Source: Planctomycetota bacterium
GTDB lineage: Bacteria; Planctomycetota; UBA1135; GCA-002748355
Direction: 5' to 3'
DNA: 60,374 nt
Assembly (NCBI GenBank): GCA_026984035.1
Contig: JALSSW010000080.1
Coordinates: forward strand, 1-60,374
The position numbers were made by a program, and so were the translations under genes. Below the pieces are notes generated by a model, which saw nothing but the letters and a program-made list of their open reading frames with translations, was not told where the DNA came from and ran no database searches. How positions within the stretch are numbered: position 1 is the first letter of the stretch; each line of letters opens with the position of its first letter. Of this stretch, positions 7,953-16,796 are shown piece by piece.

Positions 7953-9908
7953 ATGATCGAGGAAAGGGTAGGTGAGATTCTCCGCCAGGTGGATTCCTGG
8001 GTGACGGAGCGGCCGGAGCTGCGGGGTCTTGGCTACCACAACTCTCAAAAGGAAGGTCGCTATGACCCTGCGATGGAACAAACGAGGGGTGTCCTGGTCG
8101 AGTTCTTTCGTGAACTCTTGGCCCGAGGCTTAGAGGGGCGGTTTTTGCAGATCGGTTTGGGGCGGCACGGGGGGATGCATTTTGCCTTGGGTTTGCTGGC
8201 AGAAGAGATGCTCACCGTCGAGAAGGATCCCAAGAGGGTGGCTGCCTATGTTGCCGGGCAGACTTTGGATTCTTCCCGGGAGTACTTGCTCCAGGGGGAC
8301 TCTGGTGTTCCCGAAACTATTGCACGGGTGCGAGAGATCATGCCTGAGGTGGATGTCCTCTTTCTCGATGGGGAAGAATCCTTTATGCAGATGCGAAAGG
8401 ATTGGTTGAACTATGCCCCCCTTGTGCGTGCAGGAGGGGTGATCGCTTTTGGGGATGGAAGCCAGGCCTTTCCCTCCCTGCGGGAGCGGGATGATGTGGA
8501 CAGCTTCCTTTTCCAAATGGAAAAAGATTACCTGTTTCCTCGAGGCAAGAAACTAAAGGTCTGCAACGCGGACCGGGCAATCCTGTTTTATGAACAGAGC
8601 GAGCAAATGAAGGAAGAATGGGCTGGTCCCGATTCTGTCTGTCTGCCGCTTCCGGAGGGTTTTGAAGAATCGAAGGTAGCCCGGTGCATTCAAAAGGACC
8701 TGGGGGGCTTTGCTCTCTTTTCATGGAAAGGAGGAGTTTACGGGATTCCGAAGGAATGTCTCAGTGAGGGGGAAGCCTTGTTTTATCCTAAAGAAATCCC
8801 CAAGGATTCCTATGAGATCGTTTTGCAAGCCGACTGTCTCGAAAACATGGAATCTTTGATTCAGGAGTTTGAAGAGCTTGAGGCTCAACTGGCCCAATGC
8901 AGGAAACTCCTTAGGGAAGGTTTATTGGACGAGGCTTTGGAAAAGGGTTCTGCCCTTGTGCGAGGGAAACAAGGGTTTCGAGAGAGACTTTTCCCTTCCC
9001 TCGCTGCTTACCCGAATTCGGACCGCTTGTTGTTGGTCTTGGGGACCTTTGCCCTCTTTGCGGATGCTCCCCGCGAAGGTTGGCATCTCCTGCACAAGGT
9101 TCTGCAGAAGGACTATTGCAACCAGGATCTGCTCCAAACCCTTGGGGTGGTTGCTCTCCAGATCCTCCGGGATGATGCTTTGGCCCAAAGGCTTTTGGGG
9201 GAGGTTCGAACCTCTCTGCGAAAGACGGAACTCGCCAGGATTTGCGGCGAAGAGTTGGAGGGAAGCCTCCTTTGGTCCTATCCCGAATTCCTTCTGGGGA
9301 TCCATGGGGTGTTGCAGGTGGGAGCCGGAAAAGGGAAGGAGGTTGAAGCTTTTTCGCGCTTGGGTCTTCAACCGCAGGTGTATCTGGAACCCGAGCCCCG
9401 GGCACGGGAAGAGTTGATCCGAGCCTGTTCGAATAGGAATCCCGAGGCTTTGGATCGACGTATTCTAGATCTTGCGGCGGGGAGAAGCCCTGGGGAGGCC
9501 CGATTGCATCTGGGCGCGAAGGCTTGTGTGCATTCCCTCTCCCTCCTCCAAGACTCCTTCCAGGATCTGTTTGGTGGCCAGAACACGCCAAGCCAAAAGG
9601 TTTCCGTTATCTCCCTGGACAGCATGCTCCAAGATGGATCCCTCCCCATGGACCAGCTCAACCTCCTTTGGTTGGACGCAGGTGGATCCGAATTGGAAGT
9701 CCTGCGAGGTGCCGAATCCTACCTCAAGCACGTGGACTTGGTCCGCGTCAAAGTATTCTTTGCACCGGTTTTTGATGGGGTACCGGAACCCGAGGAGTTG
9801 CGCATCTTCATGGGTGACCAGGGCTTTTGGCTGCGCGCCTACGAACCCGATCCCCATGGTCTTTGGGGTGAAGCCATCTTTCGGAGAATCAGGCAGCGAA
9901 GACGATGA
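7953..9908 (+). CDS. Two-domain methyltransferase (class I N-terminal, FkbM-like C-terminal)
   Basis: A 651-residue protein with two methyltransferase-like ends. The N-terminal domain has a SAM-binding loop LQIGLGRHGG (residues 65-74), an acidic LTVEKD segment and DVLFLDGEE (134-142), followed by a Methyltransf_24-type block with APLVRAGGVIAFGD. The middle (about 300-430) is helical and TPR-like. The C-terminal domain has the FkbM-like elements LDAGGSELEVLRGA and EELRIFMGDQGFWL, ending near IFRRI. FkbM proteins methylate sugar or glycolipid hydroxyls. It overlaps the next gene by ATGA, in a cassette that includes a glycosyltransferase, so surface-glycan modification is likely. The acidic residue usual in the FkbM DxEG motif is Ala here. 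Confidence 0.8.
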   Translation: MIEERVGEILRQVDSWVTERPELRGLGYHNSQKEGRYDPAMEQTRGVLVEFFRELLARGLEGRFLQIGLGRHGGMHFALGLLAEEMLTVEKDPKRVAAYVAGQTLDSSREYLLQGDSGVPETIARVREIMPEVDVLFLDGEESFMQMRKDWLNYAPLVRAGGVIAFGDGSQAFPSLRERDDVDSFLFQMEKDYLFPRGKKLKVCNADRAILFYEQSEQMKEEWAGPDSVCLPLPEGFEESKVARCIQKDLGGFALFSWKGGVYGIPKECLSEGEALFYPKEIPKDSYEIVLQADCLENMESLIQEFEELEAQLAQCRKLLREGLLDEALEKGSALVRGKQGFRERLFPSLAAYPNSDRLLLVLGTFALFADAPREGWHLLHKVLQKDYCNQDLLQTLGVVALQILRDDALAQRLLGEVRTSLRKTELARICGEELEGSLLWSYPEFLLGIHGVLQVGAGKGKEVEAFSRLGLQPQVYLEPEPRAREELIRACSNRNPEALDRRILDLAAGRSPGEARLHLGAKACVHSLSLLQDSFQDLFGGQNTPSQKVSVISLDSMLQDGSLPMDQLNLLWLDAGGSELEVLRGAESYLKHVDLVRVKVFFAPVFDGVPEPEELRIFMGDQGFWLRAYEPDPHGLWGEAIFRRIRQRRR

Positions 9909-10759
9909 TCGATCTCTATCTCTATAACAACGGTGGCCTGGCCGACCTCATGCTCTCGCGCTTGCTCTACAGGAAGATCCTCGAGAGGGGGGATGTCTCC
10001 CTCCAGATTGGACTCTGTGCCCAGGATCAAGGGCTTTTCCAAGACCTGGAAACTCTCGGCGTCCAACTGCACCTTTCCCCCTATCCCCGCCTCGATCAAG
10101 GCGCTTCCATCGACTTGGCCTATCTCTGTCCACGGGATGCTCTCCCTCTCTCCGTCAATCTCGCGGATTATGAGGACACCCATGCGTTTCAGTTTGAGTT
10201 TCAACTCGAAGTGTTTCGACGGCGCATGGAAGAGAACAATCTCCCCTTGGAAATTCCCTTTGATGAAAACAAAATCCCCCTGTTGGACTTCGGAGCTGTC
10301 GTGCCTTCTCAAAGGCTCAAAGAACTTTGCGCTTCGGGAGAACCAGGGGTTTATCTGGAGCTGCGCCGCAGTCGCGATTGGCGCTGTCGCTTTTATTTCG
10401 ATCTCGAGAGGTTGGCACAGATCTTTCCGGAGATTCACTTCTATTGCACCCAGGCTCCTCGGCTTCACTTTGAGAACCTCATTGATGTTTCGGACCTTGG
10501 TCCCCTTCAACTCTCAAAGCTCAGCGACCGCTGCGATCTTCTCCTCGGGAGAACCTTCGATCCCTTCGTTCTCAGCATGACCGAAGCCAACCGTTTTAAA
10601 CCCAAAGCTCTTTGTGGCTATGACGCCCGGAGCATCCCTCGTTTCTATGAATATCCAGGGAATCCCTGCGAATTCCTCGGGAACATGGACGAACTCGTGG
10701 ATTTCCTCCAATCGGCCTTTCCTGTTTTCTCTGAAGGTTCGGAGCTAAATTCCCGATGA
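9905..10759 (+). CDS. Conserved-cassette protein, possibly glycan related
   Basis: A 284-residue protein not recognised with confidence. It begins with LYLYNNGGLADLMLSRLLYR, which looks like the first strand-loop-helix of a Rossmann or GT-B fold, and has further alternating strand/helix blocks, for example the IHFYCTQ strand and FDPFVLSMTEANR. This would suit a glycosyltransferase or a sugar-binding Rossmann protein, but no donor-site motif is evident. It is translationally coupled on both sides: its ATG overlaps the methyltransferase stop and its TGA overlaps the ATG of the CgeB-like glycosyltransferase. That arrangement implies that the three products are needed together. Confidence 0.6.
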   Translation: MIDLYLYNNGGLADLMLSRLLYRKILERGDVSLQIGLCAQDQGLFQDLETLGVQLHLSPYPRLDQGASIDLAYLCPRDALPLSVNLADYEDTHAFQFEFQLEVFRRRMEENNLPLEIPFDENKIPLLDFGAVVPSQRLKELCASGEPGVYLELRRSRDWRCRFYFDLERLAQIFPEIHFYCTQAPRLHFENLIDVSDLGPLQLSKLSDRCDLLLGRTFDPFVLSMTEANRFKPKALCGYDARSIPRFYEYPGNPCEFLGNMDELVDFLQSAFPVFSEGSELNSR

Positions 10760-12168
10760 ACCAGGTCCTCCGGCAAAAACTCTTGGAGTTTCGCTCCAAA
10801 CATTCGCTCGATACATTGGTCCTTTTGGGTCCAAGGACTTCCGGGGAGATTCGGACTTTCGCCGAACCTTTTTCCAAGATTCTTGTTCCTGTTTCCTTTC
10901 CGGAGACCCTCCAATCCTTCAAGACTGAACTCCAAGATCTTGGTGATTCTCTTTGCCTTGTCCAAGGCCCCCCGGGAAGAGTGCTGGCTGACTGGAGACG
11001 TAGGATCCCCAGTGAGCGCTGCCTGTTCTTGTTCCAAGCAGGCGAGTTTTCGACCGAGGCCCTCCGCGAAGCCCTGTTCTTTGTCCCCCGAGGGAAAGGG
11101 GCTTTAGCCTTTCATACACCCTCGGGAGAGCCGGAGCTTCGGCGGCTCTTGGCAGATCAAATCCTTCGATGGGAGCCGGACTGCAGGGAGGAAGAATGGA
11201 ATCTTGCTGAGGGCAAGCTAAGGCTCCTTCGACCCGCAGAAAGAATCCATGTGACCTTTTGTATCGAAAAATACTCACACGGTTTCAAAAACTCAGGGCT
11301 GTCCATCAATCTCGACAATTTAGTCCAGCCCTTGGAGCAGAGTGGACTGGCAGACCTTTCTCTGGTGTTTTACGACGAATACCATCATCAGGGGCGCGCC
11401 CTTTGTTTGGAGGACCTGCAACCTCCACCGGGTGTTCAGAAACACATGATTGTAAGCACCTACCACTACCACAGCCCGGCCAATCCAAGCGTTGCCCTTC
11501 TCAAAGCTGCCAAGGAGCAAGGAAGCAAGATTGTCTATATGTGGTTGGACAAAAAAACAAGCCAACCCAAGCCCGAGTATGCCGAGGTTTCGGACATCAA
11601 TGTCCTCCTGGACGGAACCGATTTTGAACTCCCCAACTCCTGGCCCATATTCACCCCAAAAAACCCGGCCTATTTCCATGACCCCGGCTTGGAGCGGGAC
11701 CTTGGTCTGACGCTTGTCGGGGAACTCCGCCGTTTGAAGCAGCGCCAAGATCTGATTGCTTTCCTCGAATCCCAGGAGGGCCTGGATCTTCATGTCATTC
11801 GCACAAGCGCAGTCGAACCTGAACTCATGCGCACTGTGCCCGAATATGCGGAGCTTTTTCAAAGATCGAGGATTTCCATTGCTTTGACCCAGGATCGCGT
11901 GAAGCAACTCAAGGGACGCATTTTTGAAATCGCCCACTGCGGGGCCATGCTTTTGTGTGATCTCAATCCCTACATCTCCTCCTACTTCATTCCTGGAAAA
12001 GAATTTGTTTCGTTCCGCGACTTTGATGATCTCGTGCAAAAAGCCCGCTATTATCTCAAGCATGAAGAGGAGCGTGCGGCAATCGCTGCTGCGGGGCATC
12101 GAAAGGCCCAAAAGTTCTATAGTGCGCGCGTTTTTTGGGAGAGCCTTTTTCGTAGGGCCGGTTTTTAA
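10756..12168 (+). CDS. CgeB-like family 1 glycosyltransferase
   Basis: A 470-residue protein whose last ~130 residues match the Glyco_trans_1_2/CgeB pattern: a SRISIALTQD strand, then GRIFEIAHCGAMLLCD (the conserved R-x-FE-x3-cGa motif), PGKEFVSFRDFDDL, and a terminal helix with IAAAGHRKAQKFYS. The central part contains two Rossmann-like blocks (HMIVSTYHYHSP and KIVYMWLDKK), and the first 160 residues are of unknown fold. These enzymes transfer sugars from nucleotide donors to glycans or proteins. It is the third gene of the ATGA-coupled set. The acceptor cannot be told from sequence. Confidence 0.78.
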   Translation: MNQVLRQKLLEFRSKHSLDTLVLLGPRTSGEIRTFAEPFSKILVPVSFPETLQSFKTELQDLGDSLCLVQGPPGRVLADWRRRIPSERCLFLFQAGEFSTEALREALFFVPRGKGALAFHTPSGEPELRRLLADQILRWEPDCREEEWNLAEGKLRLLRPAERIHVTFCIEKYSHGFKNSGLSINLDNLVQPLEQSGLADLSLVFYDEYHHQGRALCLEDLQPPPGVQKHMIVSTYHYHSPANPSVALLKAAKEQGSKIVYMWLDKKTSQPKPEYAEVSDINVLLDGTDFELPNSWPIFTPKNPAYFHDPGLERDLGLTLVGELRRLKQRQDLIAFLESQEGLDLHVIRTSAVEPELMRTVPEYAELFQRSRISIALTQDRVKQLKGRIFEIAHCGAMLLCDLNPYISSYFIPGKEFVSFRDFDDLVQKARYYLKHEEERAAIAAAGHRKAQKFYSARVFWESLFRRAGF

Positions 12169-12175
12169 TTTGCCT

Positions 12176-13354
12176 ATGGAGAGAACGAGAGCCGCAATGC
12201 GAGCTTTCCTATTTCCACTCCTGCTCCTTTCATTTGTTGGTCTGTCTCCTTTGTCCTTTGGCCAGGTCTTCAAGGTGAAAGATGCCAAAGGACTCAAAAA
12301 AGCTATTGCGAAACTTCGGCCGGGAGGACATATCCTTCTCGCTCCTGGCCATTACGGAAGTGGTTACGTTCTCAAGGGACTTCGAGGTAGCAGGTCTCGG
12401 CCCATCATTCTTGAAGGCACTCCTGGAAAATCGCTTCCCTTGTTTGAGGGAGGTGAGGAAGGCTTTCATCTCATCTCTTGCCATTTCTTGGTTTTACGTC
12501 GCCTCCATGTTCGGGGTTGTCAGGCCAATGCTATTAATGCAGATGACGGAGGGGATCTCAAGAAGCCAGCCAGAGGTCTCGTTTTTTCCCAACTCCTTTT
12601 GGAGAAAACAGGTCCTCGGGGAAACCATGATGCACTCAAGCTCTCCGGCTTGGCTGATTTCACCGTTCGAGACTGCGTGTTCCGGGCTTGGGGTGGCTCG
12701 GCAATTGACATGGTCGGTTGCCGAAAAGGAAAAATCCAAAGATGCAGGTTTGAAGGTTTGCCGGGTTTTTCCCAGGCAAGCGGGGTGCAGACCAAAGGGG
12801 GCAGTCGGGACATCTTGATCCAGGGAAACCTGTTTTTGAATGCCGGATCAAGGGCTGTCAACCTGGGTGGAAGTACGGACCTTCGCTTTTTTCGCCCCAA
12901 AATTCAGGAGTTCGAAGCACGGAGAATCAAGGTTTTTGGGAATTGGTTTTCCGGAAGTAGGAGTCCCATCGCCTTTGTTTCCTCGAGTGAATGTTTGGTC
13001 CAAAGAAACACGATTGCCTATCCTGAAAAATGGGTTCTCCGTATTTTGCAAGAACAGGATGCAAAGGGTTTTAAGCCATGCCAAAAAAGTCGCTTCGAGA
13101 ACAACCTTGTCCTTTTTGATCAACGAGTCAAAAAGGTTGTCAACGTAGGTCCAAGGACCCTTCCCAAGACCTTTGTCTTCAAGAAGAACCTCTGGTTTTG
13201 TAAGGAAGGAAAACGAAAGCCAAGGCTTCCGTCTCGGGAGGTCGGTGGCATCTACAGGCTGGATCCTCGATGTAAAAAAGACCAACAGGGTCGCTGGATC
13301 CCCTTTTCGAAAGATAAAAAAATCCAAGGAATTGGTGCAGGCAAGGTCAGGTGA
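12176..13354 (+). CDS. Secreted parallel beta-helix protein
   Basis: An exported protein of about 392 residues. It begins 8 bp after the glycosyltransferase stop with MERTRAAMRAFLF followed by a hydrophobic signal ending LSFGQ; a second ATG at 12197 would also keep the signal. The body has successive beta-helix coils (DFTVRDCVFRAWGG, GKIQRCRFEG, DILIQGNLFLNAG), as in chondroitinase-B/NosD-like folds. Part of the pattern, GHYGSGYVLKGLRG followed by RPIILEG, is common in polysaccharide-lyase-like proteins. No catalytic residues can be assigned. It probably belongs to the same operon as the three upstream genes and may act on the glycan they build (inference). Confidence 0.78.
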   Translation: MERTRAAMRAFLFPLLLLSFVGLSPLSFGQVFKVKDAKGLKKAIAKLRPGGHILLAPGHYGSGYVLKGLRGSRSRPIILEGTPGKSLPLFEGGEEGFHLISCHFLVLRRLHVRGCQANAINADDGGDLKKPARGLVFSQLLLEKTGPRGNHDALKLSGLADFTVRDCVFRAWGGSAIDMVGCRKGKIQRCRFEGLPGFSQASGVQTKGGSRDILIQGNLFLNAGSRAVNLGGSTDLRFFRPKIQEFEARRIKVFGNWFSGSRSPIAFVSSSECLVQRNTIAYPEKWVLRILQEQDAKGFKPCQKSRFENNLVLFDQRVKKVVNVGPRTLPKTFVFKKNLWFCKEGKRKPRLPSREVGGIYRLDPRCKKDQQGRWIPFSKDKKIQGIGAGKVR

Positions 13355-13418
13355 TTCTTGACCATTCTTGAAACGAGTGACTTCCCTTCCACAGGGTGAT
13401 ACTCCATTGGAGAAATTC

Positions 13419-15938
13419 TTATTTTGGGTTCTTTTGTGGGGAGTGACTTTGCAGTTTTTTGAGAAGAGCCCTGGTTTTTTTACTTCGGTTGTGCTCGGGA
13501 CCGAGGGAGGCTTCTAGAAGATGGAGAGCATGCTCAAGGAGACGCAGAGCCCTTGTGTGTTTTCCTGTTGCTTCGAGGGCCAAGGCGAGGGTTGTTTCGT
13601 AGATGCCGATGACCCAATGCCCTTTGGGTTTGATGGCTTTAATGTTTTTTAATGCCACTGTGGCTAGTTGGAGGGCACGTTCGCTTTCTCCTGTTTCCCG
13701 GCAAAGATTGGAGAGGGAGTTCATGAGACGGAGGGTGTCGAGATGTTTGGGACCCTGGTGTTTTAACGCAGCCTCATAAGCTTCTTGCGCAAGTGCCTTG
13801 GCCTTTTTCGTTTGAGAAAGAGCCTCGTAAATGAGAACGAGGATGTTGCAGCTCTTCAGCCAAGAAGGGTGTCCTTTTCCGAAGACTTGTGTGCGGAGCT
13901 TGAGAGCTTCCAGGGCGAAAGGCAGGGCTTCCTTGGCTCTTTTTTGGGCCAGGAGGTTGAGGGCCAGGTTTCCCAACGAGGTTAAGCGGTTGGGGTGTTT
14001 GGGGCCAAGTATCCTGGTCCTTTGTTTCAGGAGTTTTCGGTTGATCGCTTCGGATTCTTTCAGTTTGCCGATTCGATTCAGGAAAAGGGCGTAGTTGTTC
14101 CAGGCAATCAGGGTTTCGACGTGCTCCTTGCCTAGGAGGCGTTCTCGGATATGGATGATTTCGAGCAATTTTGTTTTGGCTTCCGAAAAGCGGCCGAGTT
14201 CCTGGAGGGTGAGGGCGATGTCTCCCAAAAGGGTTAAACAAATGGGGTGCGAATCTCCAAGGATGGCGCGGGCTCGTTTCAGGGTGTGCTGTTCAAGGGC
14301 CAGCGATGCCTCCCTTTGGCCGGACCAGCCCAACCAGGTTGCTAGGTTGACTTGGTTTTGAAGAGCTTCCTCGCTGTCCCAAGCACCGGCTTTTTGAAAG
14401 AGACTTTTGGCTTTTTCCAGCTGTTTCTTGGATCGTGGCATCTGGGCGAGTTTGAGCCAAGTTTCTCCCAGGGCCGCCCGAATCCGTGCCTGGACCAGGG
14501 GGCGCTTTGGGAATGCCTTTTCCAGGGACTTGGCCATTTCATCGATCAACTGATGCACATTGGGGATCTTGCCTTGGGTGCGGGATGGAGAGGCCACACG
14601 GATGAGCTCGCTGTTGAAAAAGTCGTTAATGTCTTGGGCGTCTTTTTGGGCTTGGAGGGCTCGGTCTCTCTCGGACCTTGCAACCTTGGCAGACCAAAGG
14701 CTCAGGATCACTCCCAGGACCAATCCCAGAACTCCGATTCCCAACCCGGCGGCAAGGGCTTTGTGGCGCTTGACCCATCGGTCCATCTGGTAGATCAAAG
14801 AAGGGGGGCGGGCCAGAATGGGTTCGTTTCGCAGAATCCTTCGGAGATCTTCGGCGAAGCTCCCTGCTGTGGGGTAACGCCTCTCGGGATCCTTTTCCAT
14901 GGCCTTTTGGATCAAGGTTTCCACGTCGTGGTCCAATCCCTTGACCTTTTTGCGCAGCGGGGGAGGGTCTTCTCCGAGAATCCTTTCTCTCACCATGAAA
15001 GCACGATCGTTGGTCCCGAGAAAAGGGTGTTGGCCCGCCAGAAGTTCGTATCCCAAGACCCCCAATGCCCAAACGTCGCTTCGAGTGTCCACGCACCCCA
15101 GGGTCCCTGAGAACTGCTCTGGGCTCATGTAAGCGGGAGTTCCAAAAACGGCGCCTTCGAGAGTCAGGCGACTTTGGTCCGGGCTCTCTTCGCCGAGGAC
15201 GCGGCCAATCCCAAAATCGAGGACTTTGCAGCGCGCAAGGTTGCGAGCCGTTCCTCCCTGTGTTTCGGGGTTTCTGGTGTTCGATTCTGTGACCAGGATA
15301 TTCCCCGGCTTAAGATCTCGATGGAGGACACCCCTTTCATGGGCTTCGGCCACAGCCTCGGCCACCGCGAGCAAAAGGCAGAGTCGATCCTTGAGATCCA
15401 GGTTCTTCTCTCGGGCGAAGCGAGTGATGGGGATGCCTTCGACAAGCTCCATAGCGAAATAAAGCCGCTTTCCCAGGGCTTGCCCCTTGGCTCCATAGAG
15501 TTCCGCTTTGCCCGCTTCGTAAATCCGGCAAATACCGGGGTGTTCCAAGAGCCCGAGAATCTCGATCTCCCGTTGAAAACGCTTTTCCGAACGGGGGTCG
15601 AGCCATTGATCTTTCAGCACCTTGAGGGCCACCCGCCTGTGGGGGCGTGTTTGCTGCCCTTCGAAGACCTGTCCGGAAGCTCCTCGGCCCAACTCGCGAA
15701 GGATTTCATATCCTCCCAAACGGGAGGGTTTGGAATCCCGCGAGGACGGTTCTCTTGTCTCGAGAAGAGGGGATTCTAAAAAAGCCGAAGGGCGATCCAA
15801 GTGTTCCAGAAGTTTCTCGACCTCTTTCCTGAGCTGGGAGCCCTTGGGGCAGGCTTGATCCAAATACTCTTGGCGCTCCGATCCTTTGAGATCAGCAGCG
15901 TTTTGGAAGATGTTCTCCAGGCTGCCTTCAATCGGCAT
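13419..15938 (-). CDS. Transmembrane Ser/Thr protein kinase with TPR tail
   Basis: An 839-residue Hanks-type kinase. The glycine loop GRGASGQVF (84-92), catalytic Lys106 in VALKVLK, HRDLKPGN (206-213) with Asp208, DFG (241-243) and GTPAYMSPEQ (266-275) are all present, so it should be active. A transmembrane helix lies at about 394-415. Behind it are about ten TPR-like repeats of the kinesin-light-chain type (for example LGDIALTLQELGRF, LGNLALNLLAQKR), probably extracytoplasmic and used for binding partners. Its ATG lies inside the 3' end of the preceding ECF sigma gene (11 bp overlap), a common planctomycete pairing. Phosphorylation of the sigma factor or its partners is a reasonable inference. 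Confidence 0.95.
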   Translation of the reverse strand: MPIEGSLENIFQNAADLKGSERQEYLDQACPKGSQLRKEVEKLLEHLDRPSAFLESPLLETREPSSRDSKPSRLGGYEILRELGRGASGQVFEGQQTRPHRRVALKVLKDQWLDPRSEKRFQREIEILGLLEHPGICRIYEAGKAELYGAKGQALGKRLYFAMELVEGIPITRFAREKNLDLKDRLCLLLAVAEAVAEAHERGVLHRDLKPGNILVTESNTRNPETQGGTARNLARCKVLDFGIGRVLGEESPDQSRLTLEGAVFGTPAYMSPEQFSGTLGCVDTRSDVWALGVLGYELLAGQHPFLGTNDRAFMVRERILGEDPPPLRKKVKGLDHDVETLIQKAMEKDPERRYPTAGSFAEDLRRILRNEPILARPPSLIYQMDRWVKRHKALAAGLGIGVLGLVLGVILSLWSAKVARSERDRALQAQKDAQDINDFFNSELIRVASPSRTQGKIPNVHQLIDEMAKSLEKAFPKRPLVQARIRAALGETWLKLAQMPRSKKQLEKAKSLFQKAGAWDSEEALQNQVNLATWLGWSGQREASLALEQHTLKRARAILGDSHPICLTLLGDIALTLQELGRFSEAKTKLLEIIHIRERLLGKEHVETLIAWNNYALFLNRIGKLKESEAINRKLLKQRTRILGPKHPNRLTSLGNLALNLLAQKRAKEALPFALEALKLRTQVFGKGHPSWLKSCNILVLIYEALSQTKKAKALAQEAYEAALKHQGPKHLDTLRLMNSLSNLCRETGESERALQLATVALKNIKAIKPKGHWVIGIYETTLALALEATGKHTRALRLLEHALHLLEASLGPEHNRSKKTRALLKKLQSHSPQKNPK

Positions 15939-16611
15939 GCTGAGACCCCGAGGTTTTTTCCTCGATCTTCATTTCCAACCAAGCCCTGGCAAAGCGCCAA
16001 TCCCGTTCTACTGTGCGTGGGGTCAGGTCGAGCAAGGCAGCGATCTCAAGGGAGGTCAGGCCAGAAAAGAAACGAAGTTGTACGACCTGTGCTTTACGTG
16101 GGTGGGTTTGTTCCAGGAGGTTGAGGGCTTCGTCGAGGTCCAAGAGTTCCTCTCCCGGGAGATGCATGACTAGTTCGTCCAGTTCCAGGTCTACCCTCTT
16201 TCGATCTCCACCGCGTTTGATCCTACTTTTTCGGCGGGCCTGCTCCACGAGAATATCTCTCATGGACCGGGCGGCGGCGGCGAAAAAATGGGATTTTCCC
16301 TGCCAGTTTTGGGAGACCTTTTTTTGGAGCCGCATCCAAACTTCGTGAACGAGAGCAGTGGGGTCCATCGTTTGCCCGGCGGGGAGGGCCGCCATCTTTG
16401 AATGGGCCAAGGCTCGGAGGTCTCGATAGAGGAGAGGGAGCAAGGTCTCTCCCCCTGTCTGGGGGTCGTGTCCGAGCGTCTCCAAGGTAGAAAGCAGTTC
16501 TTTCGACAGAGGTATTTCCGTCATTGGATTCGTTTTGGCCTCGTTCCCTTCATGCTCCGAGCCTATTTCATTGAAGGGTCTTTTCCGGTGCTTCTTGCTC
16601 TCATGATCCAT
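15928..16611 (-). CDS. ECF sigma factor, TIGR02999-like
   Basis: A 227-residue ECF sigma factor of the type abundant in Planctomycetota and Acidobacteriota (TIGR02999-like). Region 2 carries MDPTALVHEVWMRL and AAAARSMRDILVEQARR; region 4 carries RKAQVVQLRFFSGL, then a helix-turn-helix in EIAALLDLTPRTVERDWRFA. I chose the ATG at 16611 because GGAG lies 7 bp upstream; an in-frame GTG/ATG further out and an ATG at 16524 are alternatives. No anti-sigma factor follows; instead a protein kinase gene overlaps its end, which suggests control by phosphorylation. The region between it and the divergent lipoprotein gene must hold both promoters. Confidence 0.93.
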   Translation of the reverse strand: MDHESKKHRKRPFNEIGSEHEGNEAKTNPMTEIPLSKELLSTLETLGHDPQTGGETLLPLLYRDLRALAHSKMAALPAGQTMDPTALVHEVWMRLQKKVSQNWQGKSHFFAAAARSMRDILVEQARRKSRIKRGGDRKRVDLELDELVMHLPGEELLDLDEALNLLEQTHPRKAQVVQLRFFSGLTSLEIAALLDLTPRTVERDWRFARAWLEMKIEEKTSGSQHAD

Positions 16612-16796
16612 AACTTCACTCCAGCAGAAGAAAGCTAACTCCAATATTTGAAACAGCTTAGCCTATTTTGCAAAGATTTCCTCTCTGGGAAGAAGAAAAT
16701 ACAGGGATTCAATGTCGGTTCTTGAATGATTTTGGCGGTTAAAGCTTTGAGTGACGATGGATCCTTTTGATGGAGCCAGCTTCTAAAGGAAAAAAC

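Noticed and set aside
14352..15110. Long plus-strand open frame opposite the kinase gene
   Set aside because: The minus-strand kinase has every family motif; the opposite frame has none and no ribosome site.
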